Source: Tubulanus polymorphus (lineage: Eukaryota; Nemertea; Palaeonemertea; Tubulaniformes; Tubulanidae). From it: 64,000 bases of DNA. The translations under genes and the position numbers were made by a program. Where the stretch lies: NCBI RefSeq assembly GCF_964204645.1, contig NC_134032.1, positions 5,701,175 to 5,765,174 of the forward strand, given 5' to 3'. Shown here in pieces: positions 43,401-56,700 of the stretch (positions are counted from its first letter, which is position 1; every line of letters begins with the position of its first letter). The notes under the pieces were generated by a model. The model was not told the DNA's origin. It searched no databases and was given only the letters and a program-made list of their open reading frames with translations.

Positions 43401-46400
43401 GTTATATATGTTATCTTGCGCAGAAGCGCCAACAATGAAATCTCACGTCGTGAGGCCAGGGGACTGGTTGAAGCGAGTTCAGGAGCGATACCGGACCCCT
43501 GGCAAGCGAGGATGCTTTTGTACGGCAAGTCTCCAGCACTGAAGGGCAAACCAATTATGATATCATGTGTAACGCCCTCTATTGTTGATCAACCACAATT
43601 ATTGATTTACATTACAGACCCTCGAAAGTTTGTAAATCCCCTGGTTATCTATATTGAATATACCTATTAGACTAATGATAATTAGCTGGCATCGGCGGTG
43701 TGATGTATTCTTTCTAACTTCATTTGATTTTATTTTGTTTTCACTCGTAAAACTTATGACTATTGAATAGTAGCATAGCAGGCATTGGCTGTTTTTGTGT
43801 GGTGTAATTTTTGTAATATTTTCTTTCTAACTTATTTCTTATTTTGTTTTATTTTCGATCGTCAATTTTCTTGTAAATCAGTTTTTTTTCTTCAATTCAG
43901 TAGCATGTTTTATACTTAACCCTTTGCCTGCCAGGCCTATTTTTCAGGAAATGCTGTGCTTTGCCAGGATTTCCGTGTTTTTCGGAGATTCATAAAACAA
44001 AAGCTAAAAGAGATATCTTCATCAAATTTGTTTTATGTTGTTCATCTGGCCTTGCTTTTTCATGTAAATTAGCAGCATTTCTTCTAAGAGTGATAAAATC
44101 AGCAGCAATCACCACAGGGGCTCGTATCAGAGTTGTAGGTAATGTAAAATCGATAATCCGTTAATCCAATGTATATAGTATATATAAAATAACAAGGGGG
44201 CTAACGACGCTCACAAACAACTCAACTTCGGTCGCTTACTATTTCGTTATTTCTCATCCGATTTTGATAATCCAGGCATGATATGAAAGCTAATAGCTTC
44301 CTACTTCTAACGAAACCAATCCCGTTAACTTCCGATAAATAGTTCGCGAATTATATGTCTTTGAACGCGATATTACGGCCGAAATCGCCTGGACCGAAAA
44401 TGCTATGACGCCGGTTTTTGCCGATTTCGAAATTTAAAACGTTGAGTTCGACACAAAATCCTTCACCGATTTTGATGATCGAGGGCTTCAAATGCGCAAA
44501 ACATTCTATATTTTTTGGATATTGTGGTTGTTTCGTTAATCCATACGATCTTCCAGCTTTGCAAACGTGAATTTTCCGATTTTACGTCAATTCACGAACT
44601 CCATGCGCGATCTCAAAATGGCGACTGTCATCTCCCACAATGCTTAGCGCAATACCGAACCGTAATGAATTTTATTTCCAATTTATTTTCTGCGTATATT
44701 TACGTCAAATTCAGAATCTATTATAACCGGATCATGTTTATTCTAGCTTAGATAAGATAAAACATTATTTGATTGAATTGTTACGAAATAAAATTCACTG
44801 CGAAACTGTTGCTAGTTCAAGTTCAAGGTCGCCATCTTGAGATCACGTGTTGAGTGCGTGAATTGACGTAAAATCGGAAAATTCGCGTTTGCAAAGCTGG
44901 AAGATCGTATGGATTAACGAAACCACCGCAATATCCAAGAAAATATAGACTGTTTTGCGCATTTAAAGCCCTCGATCATCAAAATCGGTGAAGGATTTCG
45001 TGTCGAACTCAACGTTTTAAATTTCGAAATCGGCAAAAACCGGCGTCATAGCATTTTCGGTCCAGGCGATTTCGGCCGTAATTTCGCGTTCAAAGACATA
45101 TGATTCGCGAACTTTTCATCGGAAGTTAACGGGATTGGTTTCGTTAGAAGTAGGAAGCTATAAGCTTTCATATCATGCCTGGATTATCAAAATCGGATGA
45201 GAAATAACGAAATAGTAAGCGACCGAAGTTGAGTTGTTTGTGAGCGTCGTTAGCCCCCTTGTTATTTTATATATACTATATACATTGGATTAACGGATTA
45301 TCGTTTTTACATTACCTACAACTTTGATACGAGCCCCTGTGGCAATCACCAGTGCAGAGGTGTATTTTGCAGAAAATATGCCCATTCATGCCTGTTCAGT
45401 CACTAACACACTGCATAGAATGACTGTTGATACAGTGGAACCTCGTTCTAACGAACCGCTGGGGGGAAAATAAAAAGTTTGTTAGCTCTGTTTCACATCA
45501 TTTATGTATGAAAAGAGAACAACCCCTGGTGTGATGAAAAACAAACCAACTGGTTACATTGAATTAGGCCTACTATTTAAGTATGAATACTGTCAGCTAA
45601 TAAATCGCTCATTGAAAAGTGTAAAATATGAAATGAAACATAAATCTAAACCAAATTCAGGTATGCTTTCTGTTAATTTTGTGTGGCCAATACATGTGTT
45701 GGACACATGAGTCCCTCCTACGGGATGTGATGGAACGAGATCAAGGAAATGAATGTAAACGCTAGGCAAATGTCAGAACAATTTTACAACTTCTGAGCGT
45801 TTAGTCCCTTTTTCAATTTCTCTGATGGTCTCAATCGTTTTGCGAAGTAGGTTTTCATTAAGCGCGTGTGCATATCACTGTAAACAGTCTGAAACGATGA
45901 CCAACTACCGTACTACAAATTGTAGCTGCCAACAACACATCGTTAATCTATCACTAATCTAAGATAAATAAAGCAACACTGTCTCTCGGTTTAAAACCTG
46001 ACAATAAATAAACAAGTGTGATTGATCGTGACTTAGCGGATCGTTAGAATCAATGAAAATATGTAATAGGACTCCAAAACTAAGGGGTCGTTGTTTCTGA
46101 TGAAATTTAACTGCAAATGAGAAGGATTTGGCCAGGGATTTTTTTTTTGTACGTAACAAGCGATGGTTTGTTAGTTTCGAGGTCGTTAGAACGAGGTTCC
46201 ACTGTAGTCTGTTTTAATAGTAAAATGCATTAAACAAACTGGTGTTGTGCGATGAATTCACCATCTATCGTTAGAGTTAAGAAGAAACAAGTAAACCGTA
46301 CCAGTACGTTTTTGGCAGGCAATGAGTTAAGTGTTGGGTGTCTAAGCATGCCTTTCTAAAGGTCCAAACTGGAATTAGATTTCAAGAAATATCTGATTAG

Positions 46401-47756
46401 ATATTTTCTCTTCTTATTTGCAGCCAAACCAGGTTGGGCCTCTGTCGCCGATGTACAGTCAGGGTAACGTAGCTGGGCAGGTAAGCCCAGCCCAAATGAG
46501 CCCGGCGCAGATGTCTCAGTTCAGTCCACAATCACAGTGGAATCGCAACACCTCTCAACAGAGTAGTATGATGGTATGTAACATAAAAAGATGGTATATT
46601 CCCCTATGTCCTCATTGCATAGCCTCTGTAAGCTTCTAGTAAAGATGGCTGCCTTCGTAAATCCCCCTTTCGAAATCAAATTACCCTTATAGACACTTTC
46701 TAGAAAGATGGATGCCTTCATTAAAACCCCTGCGATATCATCATATAACTCATATAACTCCTATACATAATTCAAGTAATCCCCCTGTAACATCATCAGT
46801 GTATGATGTATGTTGTTTTTCTCAAGCAGGGCAACCAGTTTGCAAATCAGTTACAAAGGTCACATTCCATGCCAACGAGTAACCAAGGCAACTTCGTCGG
46901 TGACAATTTTGTAGCAACGCCGACTAACCAGGGCATGTTTCCGTCACCAGGGCAACAACAAAAACAATCGTATCCACAGCAACAGCAGACGCCCCGGGGA
47001 GTTCTAGTTCGACAGATGAGTACACCTAGTAAGTGATCGGTATAATATATCACATCATTCATTCATCATGATTATATAGAATTATCAAATGTATATATGA
47101 TGCCTAGAACGAAATCATTGAATGCTCTCCCCTTCACTCCGTCTCAATCGATTGACCTGCTAAATACCTGCCAATGTCCCGCGTAGGTTATGAACTAATA
47201 GCATGTAAGGAATGACTACTTGAATGCAGTCAGTGTTTCAGGCAGAGTTCTTACTCGTCCTAAAAATATGGGAAAAGTTTCAGAAATAAGTAATTATCTT
47301 TTCAATCCTGGAAAAAGTTTTGAAGTTTTAAGTTAGGAGCTATGAAAGATCTATAGCCATTTGGTGGAGCTATCAAAATTTAGATACTTGGCCCTAGAGT
47401 ACGGATAATCAAAGATTACCACTACTATTTGAGAGTAGTTTCTATTCTTTTTAAGAGCTCAACTACTCCCAAAAATATCAAAAGCAGAATGATTTCTAGT
47501 TCATTTTCAATTATACTACTATATTTCATAGCAGATGACTCATTTTTGGTGAGAACTACTAAAATTTGAAAGCTCAGGTAGTCTGACCTAGAAAAAGTAT
47601 GAACCCTGCCTTTGTTTGTTTTCTTTGTTTGTTGTACCTGTCGTTTATTTCTCTCCAGACCACGGCAATACAGCACGCGTGGGCGGACCGCAGAGTCCTT
47701 ACACCAGCTCCCCTGTAACTGATCCCTTACTGATGTCCCCACAGAAAGTATCAGCC

Positions 47757-47788
<32 letters not shown>

Positions 47789-50700
47789 GTCAAACCGTGG
47801 CAACAACAACAACAACAACAATGTCCCTCAACCACAAATCAGTCCCTCAGGTATAAACGCTATTGTCATCATTCCCTACTTGGGGGGGTTAATGTGTGCA
47901 TTTTGTTATTGATTTCATTTAGGAAATTTTTGGCTGGTATTAATGCACTGCATACTTGCACACTCCCACCTGCATTTAATCATCCGCACACTCCCACTGA
48001 CTGACAATCATCTACACATTCCCAGCTGCACATACTAAATCAGCACGCTCCCATCTGCACCCTCAATCAGCTGCACGCTCATCAACGCACTCCCACCTGT
48101 TGTCATTCTCGCATGATTTCAAATTATCAGTATGATCATGAATTAACCATTTCAGTGCTACGCACACCCTATCTGACTAGAGAGGGTGTAGTCCATTGCA
48201 TTATTCATATAACGAGCACCATTTAACCCTAACAGTGCAGTCTAATTCTTACCCTTATGCACTGAAGATGATTTCTAAAGAAATTCAACCCCAGTGTTTT
48301 TGGTTTACCTTTGTCAGCGATATGATGTTGGCATTGAGCCAATTCATGTAAAATCGCGGTACGTTTTTTTATGTGAGCATTTGTTTCATTGGTATATTCA
48401 CTTACACAAGGCCTCCACATGCGCGCGGAGTGCTCACACACACAACACACACACACACACTCACTCACTCACTCACTCACTCACTCACTCACTCACACAC
48501 ACACTTCTAATAGTAGAAGAAGATGAGCGCTGTGTTTTCTGTTCGATAGAATTTGTAATAAATTGTATTTCTTGTGACCTGAAAATGCAAACTATAAGGT
48601 CTGTCGAGGTCTGAATATTGTAGTCGTAAATTCCAGGATTTAAAACGATCTAATAGCCGATTTCTTCTGTACCGGTATTTTAGCTTCCGCGGCCAACATT
48701 GGAAGAGGTTTCCGAGACCCAATATTCAGCCACCCTCTGATATGAGACATCATATGAATTTTAGGCCATCCCAAAATAATTTTCTGTTTGCGGTAACCCG
48801 ACCGACCCGACTTCAAAGGTACCGAGTGAAAAAATTATTCTGGGATTCATTGAAATTAATTTTATTTTTTATTAGAACGGCCGACCGACCGACCCACTGC
48901 CGAGGTATGAGCTACGTATGTTTGAATTCAAGTGTGAAAACATGCCTTGACATGTGGCCTAGTTTAAGTTTTCCAGGAAACTGGCAGTGTTCCAATAAGC
49001 TGCCATTCATTCTAATAGTGACTATATTAAAGCTTGGAGTAATCAGTCTCGTTACTCCAAGATTAAAGCTGGTAACGTAAAACCGCGCGCACATATTCAA
49101 TGTACTGTTTCATTTTTAACACAGAGATGACGCTCTGGACGAAGTTATAATTTTAGAATAATTCTTGAAATCTACGCTATTGGACAAATTTCCCATGCAC
49201 AATGTACATGATTTTTTGCGATATTGTTTCCATGTAAAAAAGCCAAAAGGTGAAAAATTTGGTTTTTTTTGCCCAAAAATTTTGCAAAAAAAAAATTTCT
49301 ACCTTCCTACGGAATGATCCTAAAAAGTTGAGTCGGTGTTACAGCAAACAGACAATTATTTTGGGATGGCCTTATTTGAATATTTTTTCATATTGTGAAA
49401 CATATTTTTTGGAAAATATAAAATAGTTTCCCTGCCGCGCCTACCTGTACCCTACAAAATTTGGGACGTGGACCGTAAACAAATGTATATCTTCGGTCTT
49501 ATTTGACTACAAAATAATTCTTTGAGAAAGATAAAATACATTACAAACTTGTGGAACTTTGAAGTCACAAATTAAAAAGATTTTTCAAGCTGTGCTCTTA
49601 TTCCAAACAACCTCTAGCTTTCAAGGTAAACCACACTTTGCCCATGGGCAATTTATTTGTATGATGGGCACACCACTATATATGGTGTCACCGCAGTTTA
49701 TTGTTAGCTACTAATATTAACAATGTATGACAGCTCTTTCAATAGAAATTATCACCAATTGATAATTATATTGTTACACTTCAATGTGGTGTAGTAGCCA
49801 AGTCCATCACCCATTTGTACACCGCGCTCTGATATAGAGGCACTGAAAGGGTTTTAAACCATTTAGTACTTGTTTTCTTTCTAATATATGTTTCAGTAAA
49901 TTATAACCAGCAATTGATTTAACATGATTTTCATCGGCAGTCTTTATTATTCGGTATCAATATTAAACCTCCAGTTTCCGGTTCTACGTTAATAAGTTAG
50001 AATTGACTCGGAATTTAAATCACTTCATTTTCAATGAGTTATGTAATCTGATCTAATCTTAACTCACTGTTGTGGAACTGAGTTCAGTTTGTTCAGTTCA
50101 GTTTTGGTTCTGTGTTTTCGAATCCACTGCCCCAAATCAGGTACTCATTTCTGTTTGGCCGAATATCACACACTCGGTATGAAAAACATATGTTTCCTTG
50201 AGCGTATAGTTTATTCGATGTTTCGACTATCCTAATAGTCATCTTCAGGAATATTGATGTACGGCAGTGTTCTCCATAAGGGGTATTTGAGGGGCGGGCC
50301 GCCCGTTGAAAATTTAAAAACATGAAAATCTGCCCCTGTTATTTTTTGCGGCCCTTCTATAAAAAACAAGCTCCCCTACAAAAAAAAAATGATCTACTTT
50401 GTCCCAATAAGTTGAAACGCTACCGGTACGTCAATGATTATATAAATAGAGTGAGTCAGACGCCATATGACTTATTACATACATCAATAGTAGTGGAAAC
50501 GGCTCGCCACGAAGCCACATGGCGCCGCTCAAGTAGGCTTATAAATATCCTGGGATTTCTCGGCATGCTAAAAATAAAAAATCAATGCGCGCGAAGGTCC
50601 CGACACTGCAGCATTAATAATTAACGAAACCAGTGGCCTCAACTTTTCAAGTTTCAATGCCCATAGATACACTTTTATTATGATTACCAAAATATTTTTC

Positions 50701-53700
50701 TAAAATCAGGTTACCAAATGGAAATAGATTTAATGCTTGCTGAGCTTTATTGACAAATCTAAATTATATAAATGGAAGAACATCAAACTATTTTATGCAC
50801 GTAAGACTACTAATCACCGGCAGGCAAGTGCTTCAAGCAAACTGCCGACGATCACTTTCTAGTCAAAGGATCTGAAAATTACCATACTTAACCCTTACAA
50901 TACCACAGGTCCATCCTCAAGGTCACATATATCCAAATTATTATTCTTATAAGTCTTATTTGTAAGCCCAAAAGGTTATCAACACCATGGTATATAATAT
51001 ATCAGTGTCAGATACATAGGTAACAATTTTAAGCCTGAAATTATACCCCAATGAAACCCCTTACATCCGGCAGTCCCACATATCGTGAAAAGTGGGTAAA
51101 TGAGTGGAAAAATTACTTTCTAGCCCACTTGGGCTTTTAGCCTCAAGTTCACTTATATCCAAATTATGTATGTCTACTTTGTTGGACCAAAAGTTATCAA
51201 CAACATGCTGTATAATTTTTCTGTGTCAGATGCCCTGGTAACTATTCTATGAAGCCTCAAATATACCCCTATAAACCCCTAAATTCCCTCCGGCACAGCA
51301 GCGGAGACACTATGTGGTATTGAAAGGGTTAAACTAGCTGATTATGATCCCAAATGCTGGGAAAATGTATCTGAGCAACTACAAATAGAAAATTTTCTTG
51401 GGGGAGGGCCCCTTGAACCCCCCCCCCTATCCTGATAAGTCCTGGCGGCTTCGGCCCTCATTTTCGCGTACATACCGCCCCTGAGAATTTTAATACAATG
51501 GAGAACATTGGTACGGGAACCTGATCCATCATGTAGTTCTGTGAATTTGTCAGGATCAATTGTGTTGATCCTGATAAAATGGTGCTGACTAATTTTCTGT
51601 CAATTATAACCTCTGGATATACACAGCTGATATTTTGGCATGAGTAGGGAAATAGGTAGTACGATAACCACACTCAAACGTGGTGAACAGATAATAGGAT
51701 AAAAACCCACTATGTACAAATTGAATGAATTTAAAAACAAGAATTTATTTCAAACAATCTTAAATATAAGAACACGACGTTTGGATCTCACCCTAGAGAT
51801 CATCGTCAGGTGTGAAATATTGACTAAAAACGGGTATAGAGGCAAACAGGGTAATTGAGTAAATTGGTGAGTGAATGAGTAATTAGTGTCTGGCAAGGGA
51901 AAATAGGTTTTGGAATTAATATGAAAAGTTTCGTCCATCAGCTCTAAGCCATTTGGAAGTACTGGGAGATAATGTGTAAAATTTTTATGAATTTTTCCCC
52001 ATTGTACTAATCGATGGTTAACCTTGTTTTTTGATAATGACATGACTGGGAAAGCCATATAGTATCCAAGTTCAATGTATATAGAACAAACATATTATTG
52101 ATTGTTCTGTCATGTCATGGGGAAAACCCATTACTATGTATATCATCGATGTTGAACATGCTTACTTCTGTGCATCCTCCCTCGGCAGGGATTTGAACCT
52201 GATGGCATCGCTACACAGTCACGGCACGAACCCCTGCTACACTAGACCGGGTGCGCAGGTACAAGCGCAGCTTTGCCACACGAAAACTTGTGGCACCAAT
52301 CAGATTGTTCGTTGTATAATTGCTGAGGTAAATTTCACGGAAGAACTATAAATGTGAAAACCCGGGCTGATATAAAACAGGATATCTGATTGGCCAATAA
52401 TGACATCATCTGCGCACTCGATCTAGTGTGGCAGGGTTCCGTACCGTGGCATTCTCGATGCCATCAGGTTCGATCCCCTGCCGGGGAGGATGACTTCAGT
52501 GGTGTTGTGTGCCAAGGTTTCATCTTAATACATTGCCAATCCCAGAACAAACCGATTTTTCATGCTCAAAAGTGAGATTTACTCAGTTGATCCTACCGGA
52601 CCCATGGTCCTTTATTGGAATTCCTTATTAGTTACTTAAGATTTCAATCACAATTTTCCAGTTCGTTTCCGTAACATTTTTATTTCAATGACGGCCATTT
52701 TGTTTCTGTTTTTGTTGGCTGATTGTACGAATCAAATAGAAAGTCTACGCATAGATCCACAGTTCTCTAAGTTTGCCTTTACATAAGTCAGACTTATTAA
52801 TTGAAACCAGTACCCTGTTGAAATTTGTTGTATTTCTGATTTGCAGGTGGTCTAACGATGGGTCAGAATCTGGCAAATGCAGCCGCTCAGAACTTCGCGT
52901 TGACGTCGACGATGACCTCGCAAACGATGACATCCGGCGGAACGATTCAACAATTCGATCAGAACATTGGCGCATTCACGACGAATATCCCGACCCCCGC
53001 CACCGAGCAGATTCATAATTATTCGTAAGTTTTTTTCAGATTTTTATTTATCGTTTCTAATAATAGATGGTAGAGTAGTGCTCAAACCCCTGTCAGGGCC
53101 GATTCCAGGAGATCCAAATTTTTGTCATTAATGTCTTTTTTGATGTCAGCAAAATATTAGTTTTTATAAACATCTTTTAGAAAAATCCAGGGGCAGACTA
53201 TTATCTTAATATAATCTTCAGGCAGTCAAGTGACATAAAAGAAAGATCAATAAGGAAAATTGCCCTATAAAAATTTGTTATATTTTCAAAAGGTATAGGA
53301 AAATTGTGACTTATACTGCCAGGGTTCAGATTTTAGCCCGGAATTTTTCTGTAAATGAGGTAAAATGGCTGTATTTCATGTCAAGATTTGGGGTTGATAG
53401 CCCGATTGAAAAACCTTAGCAGGAGCAGGCTTAATCATCTTCTTATTCCAGGTATTCTTAATTCTTTTTTTAAACCCCCTGTTTAATCACAGGGTGTGGT
53501 CTGATCTACTGTCCTTTTCACTTGTGTGTTATTTCGATTTTGTTTCACCTAAGACTCACCTTTTCTTAACCTTCAATTTTTGGTTTATCGGTATTTCTTT
53601 ATTTCACGTGCGAATTGAAGGCTAGAAAAAGAAAATAGAGGGATGTTAGCGATCATTCAAAGAAAAACCAACAATTATGAAGACATCTAAGGGAGTCAAT

Positions 53701-56700
53701 TCAAGAGTTGAATCGAAACATCACTACTCTCTTAGTTTTAAATGGCTCACAGAATCAAGTCGAAAAGTCACTACTCTCATAGTTTTGAAATTGGCTCAAT
53801 TGGTTCATAGTTTTGAAAATGGCCCATAGAATTGAGTCTAAACCTCACTACTCCCTTAGTTTGAAAATGGCTCATAGAATCAAGTCGAAATGTCACTACT
53901 CTCACTACTAATGTCACCACTAGTTTTGAAATTGGCTCAATTGGCTCGTAGAATCGAGTCAAAACATCATTACTCTCTTAGTCTGACTTCCTAATTCTGG
54001 GCATTTTCTTCAATTGAATTACATACACTCACTCCAACTACAGAAATGTTGGCTAATGTTGGCTATCATGTTTTTTCTTTAATAATGGCGGTCTCTTTGT
54101 TGATTTCAGCAATGGAGACCACCACAATACGATGGCTATGAATAATCAACTACTGTACAGTAATAATATGGATGACAGTTATATGTGAGTGGTTAGATCC
54201 ACGTGCCTGCTGTCTATATCTGTCTGTCTATCACTGCTACTGTCAGTTACAGCTTATTTCATATACCATGCTGCCCTTTCCTAATCAATCCTTTACACAT
54301 TTCATATTGTCATCAATCAATCATCCTGTTGAAATCAAACTATCAAATACTTGTTCCCCAGTAACCACCCAACATGAGCCTTCAGATCTCTTCCTAAAAC
54401 TTGGTCTTTATACATATAGGCTAATGTTTTACATAGATAAGGAAAAAATTAACCGGTATTGAAAAATTGTCATGATACCAATTTGACAGTTCTAGGCACA
54501 GTTTGGACAGTCTTAGACGTAATTGGGACAGTACTAAACACAGTTTGGACTTTCCAAGACTCAATTGGGACGGTACTTAACAAAGGTTGTACAGTTCTAA
54601 ACACTATTTGGACAGTTCTAAACAAATTTGTCCCATTTTATTGTTGCCAACCATATTTTCCATATTATTCATTCGCCTTAAACTTTCTCCCTCTCCTTTT
54701 ATTATTGTCCCTCAACTCAGATAATCATCCTGTGCAAGCTGCCTACTCCCTGACGCAAGTTTATGGAGGCAGCCATTTTTTTCTGACAGTATCCATATAA
54801 ACTACCGCGGAAAAATTTATTATTTAGGGCAGTTGCACCGTCAAGACATAAGTCCAAAAGTGGTCTTAAATCTAAAGACTGGTCTTAAGTTTTTGGATTG
54901 GTTATAGAACCAAAATGAGCTTAGAGTTGTCCTAAGTTGTCAGATCAGTTATAGAGCAAAAATGAGCTTAGACTGTTCTTAAGTTGATGACTTGTGCAAC
55001 TGACTCCTGAATCACAGTTGTAGCAAGGGATTCGGGTTGCCTCGGAAATCATTATCGCTGCTTGTCACTGAACAGTGTTAGTTTTTAATGAACGAATGCT
55101 GTCTTATCATTTCTCACAATCCTCCTCACTCCCCCTACCAGCAGAGTTTCATGCATCGCGCACTTTTCTCGTATTTCGTATAGATTTGATGTATGCTTTT
55201 TAGCTCACTGGGGACTTTAGTCCCAATGAGCTATTGCGTTCACTTTTCATCCATCATTCGTTAGTTCGTTCGCTAGTGTCTCTGTCTATCGACGATATCT
55301 AAGACGGTCTACTGGCAGCCATTGTTGTTCGCTGAAATCATTATTCATTAGGCTCTTCAAATTTTTAGCCCACTTTGGACTCAAGTCCCATCGGGCTATT
55401 GCGTTCACTTTCCGTCTGTCGTCCGTCCATTCATTCATTGATCCAGTTATTTTGGGATGTTCGATGGATGGATTGTCTTGTCTTATCTGCAATCAATTGC
55501 AAAGTTGTAAGTCATGACATGTTCTATGACTGTAGTGAGTTTCAAGGTCATTGTTGTTTGTATATGGTCACCAGGGGGGTTGAATAGCAGAATGACTCGT
55601 TATTACCTAATTTATTGGTTTATTTACCTAATTTTAGTGTATTATTTAAGGCATGTTTTGTTACCGCAATCGATTGCAAAATTTTAGCTCATGATTTGTT
55701 TTATGATTGGTGCGAGTTTCAAGGTCATTATTGGTTTCGGTATATATTCACTGGAGGTGTTGAATATTGAAATTTTCAGATTGTTGAACATTTCAAACCA
55801 CTTTCTAAGTGGACATGGTGTCCCTGGACCCCTAGTTGGAGTTTTTAATAGAAATTTTGAGGACTGGTCAATTACGTATCCCCCTAAGGCCCATCTTCAT
55901 AAGAACATTTCAGTCGATCAGTCACAACGTGACAGTCCATGCCATCTTTTGTGCCATCCTTTGTCAAATCATATTCTCAGAATGACACTGTACTAGTGTG
56001 CCCTCTTCATTAAGTGAAGATGGCACACCAGTAAAGTGTAAGAAGGTAGGCCTATGACATAAAAGATTTGTTCTACGTAAATTACCATAATACAGATTGT
56101 TAAGACCTTAATACTGATTTTTAAAACGTCATCTGGTTGGCTCGCGTCAGCGAGCCTATGTCAACGGTTGGGCCGATCGATAATCATTCCTATGCTCAAT
56201 ACACTACGCTCAAAGTCAAATTTCTAGACCTAGAATATCAGGTCAATTTTTGGGGGTCAACTTTTACAGGAGTAATACTTTTAAGATATAAGAATTTTTG
56301 AGTAACAGGGTCCAGAAAATAACAATGATTACCAATGTTGGGTGGGATATTACAAATCATTGAAAAGGGTGGCATATCATCCAATAAGTTGACAATTACG
56401 AAATATATTGTTGGTTAATCCACTCAATTCGCCCATTAGTAGTGAAATCACAGGCTACTGAAATTGCGTTTGAGTGTTGATGACTCATAAATTAGAGTCC
56501 CTTTCATTTAATTAAATGTATTGAAATCTGGAGAAATCTATGCAAATCCTCATCCATATTCATCCTTTCTCAGCAGGGATTTGAATGATAGCATCGTGAG
56601 ATGGGGACCCACTCATCCTCCCTCGGAAGGTATTCAAACTTGATTGCATCGCTAAACTCAGCCACGGCACGAACCCCTGCCACACTAGACTGGGTGCGCA

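Larger units (their letters stand above)
43916..46330. mobile_element. piggyBac-like element carrying two nested elements
   Basis: TTAA at 43916-43919 and 46327-46330 flank CCCTTTGCCTGCC and GGCAGGCAATGAG. Within it lie the fold-back element 44113-45341 and the pogo-like element 45433-46204. Without them about 390 bp of the host element remain. No transposase frame is present. Confidence 0.82.
48223..49857. mobile_element. piggyBac-like element with nested Harbinger-like MITE
   Basis: The left end is TTAACCCTAACAGTGC and the right end GCACTGAAAGGGTTTTAA, with a two-base slip at the right. The interior near 49690-49850 matches the 24023 element in reverse. The Harbinger-like MITE is at 48764-49371. 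Confidence 0.62.
51554..52592. mobile_element. GGATCAACTG-type element, interrupted copy
   Basis: Its start GGATCAATTGTGTTGATCC and end CTCAGTTGATCC match 8373-8848. It is split by a Penelope-like fragment (about 51690-51895) and by the MULE-like element 52173-52492. Confidence 0.72.

Noticed and set aside
43350-43670. 106-codon plus-strand frame as a gene
   Set aside because: It overlaps the tRNA-like repeat, has no recognisable domain, and lies deep in an intron.
47425-47835. 136-codon minus-strand frame with poly-Cys and poly-Ala
   Set aside because: It is an antisense reading of the CAG/AAC tract of exon r plus intron sequence.
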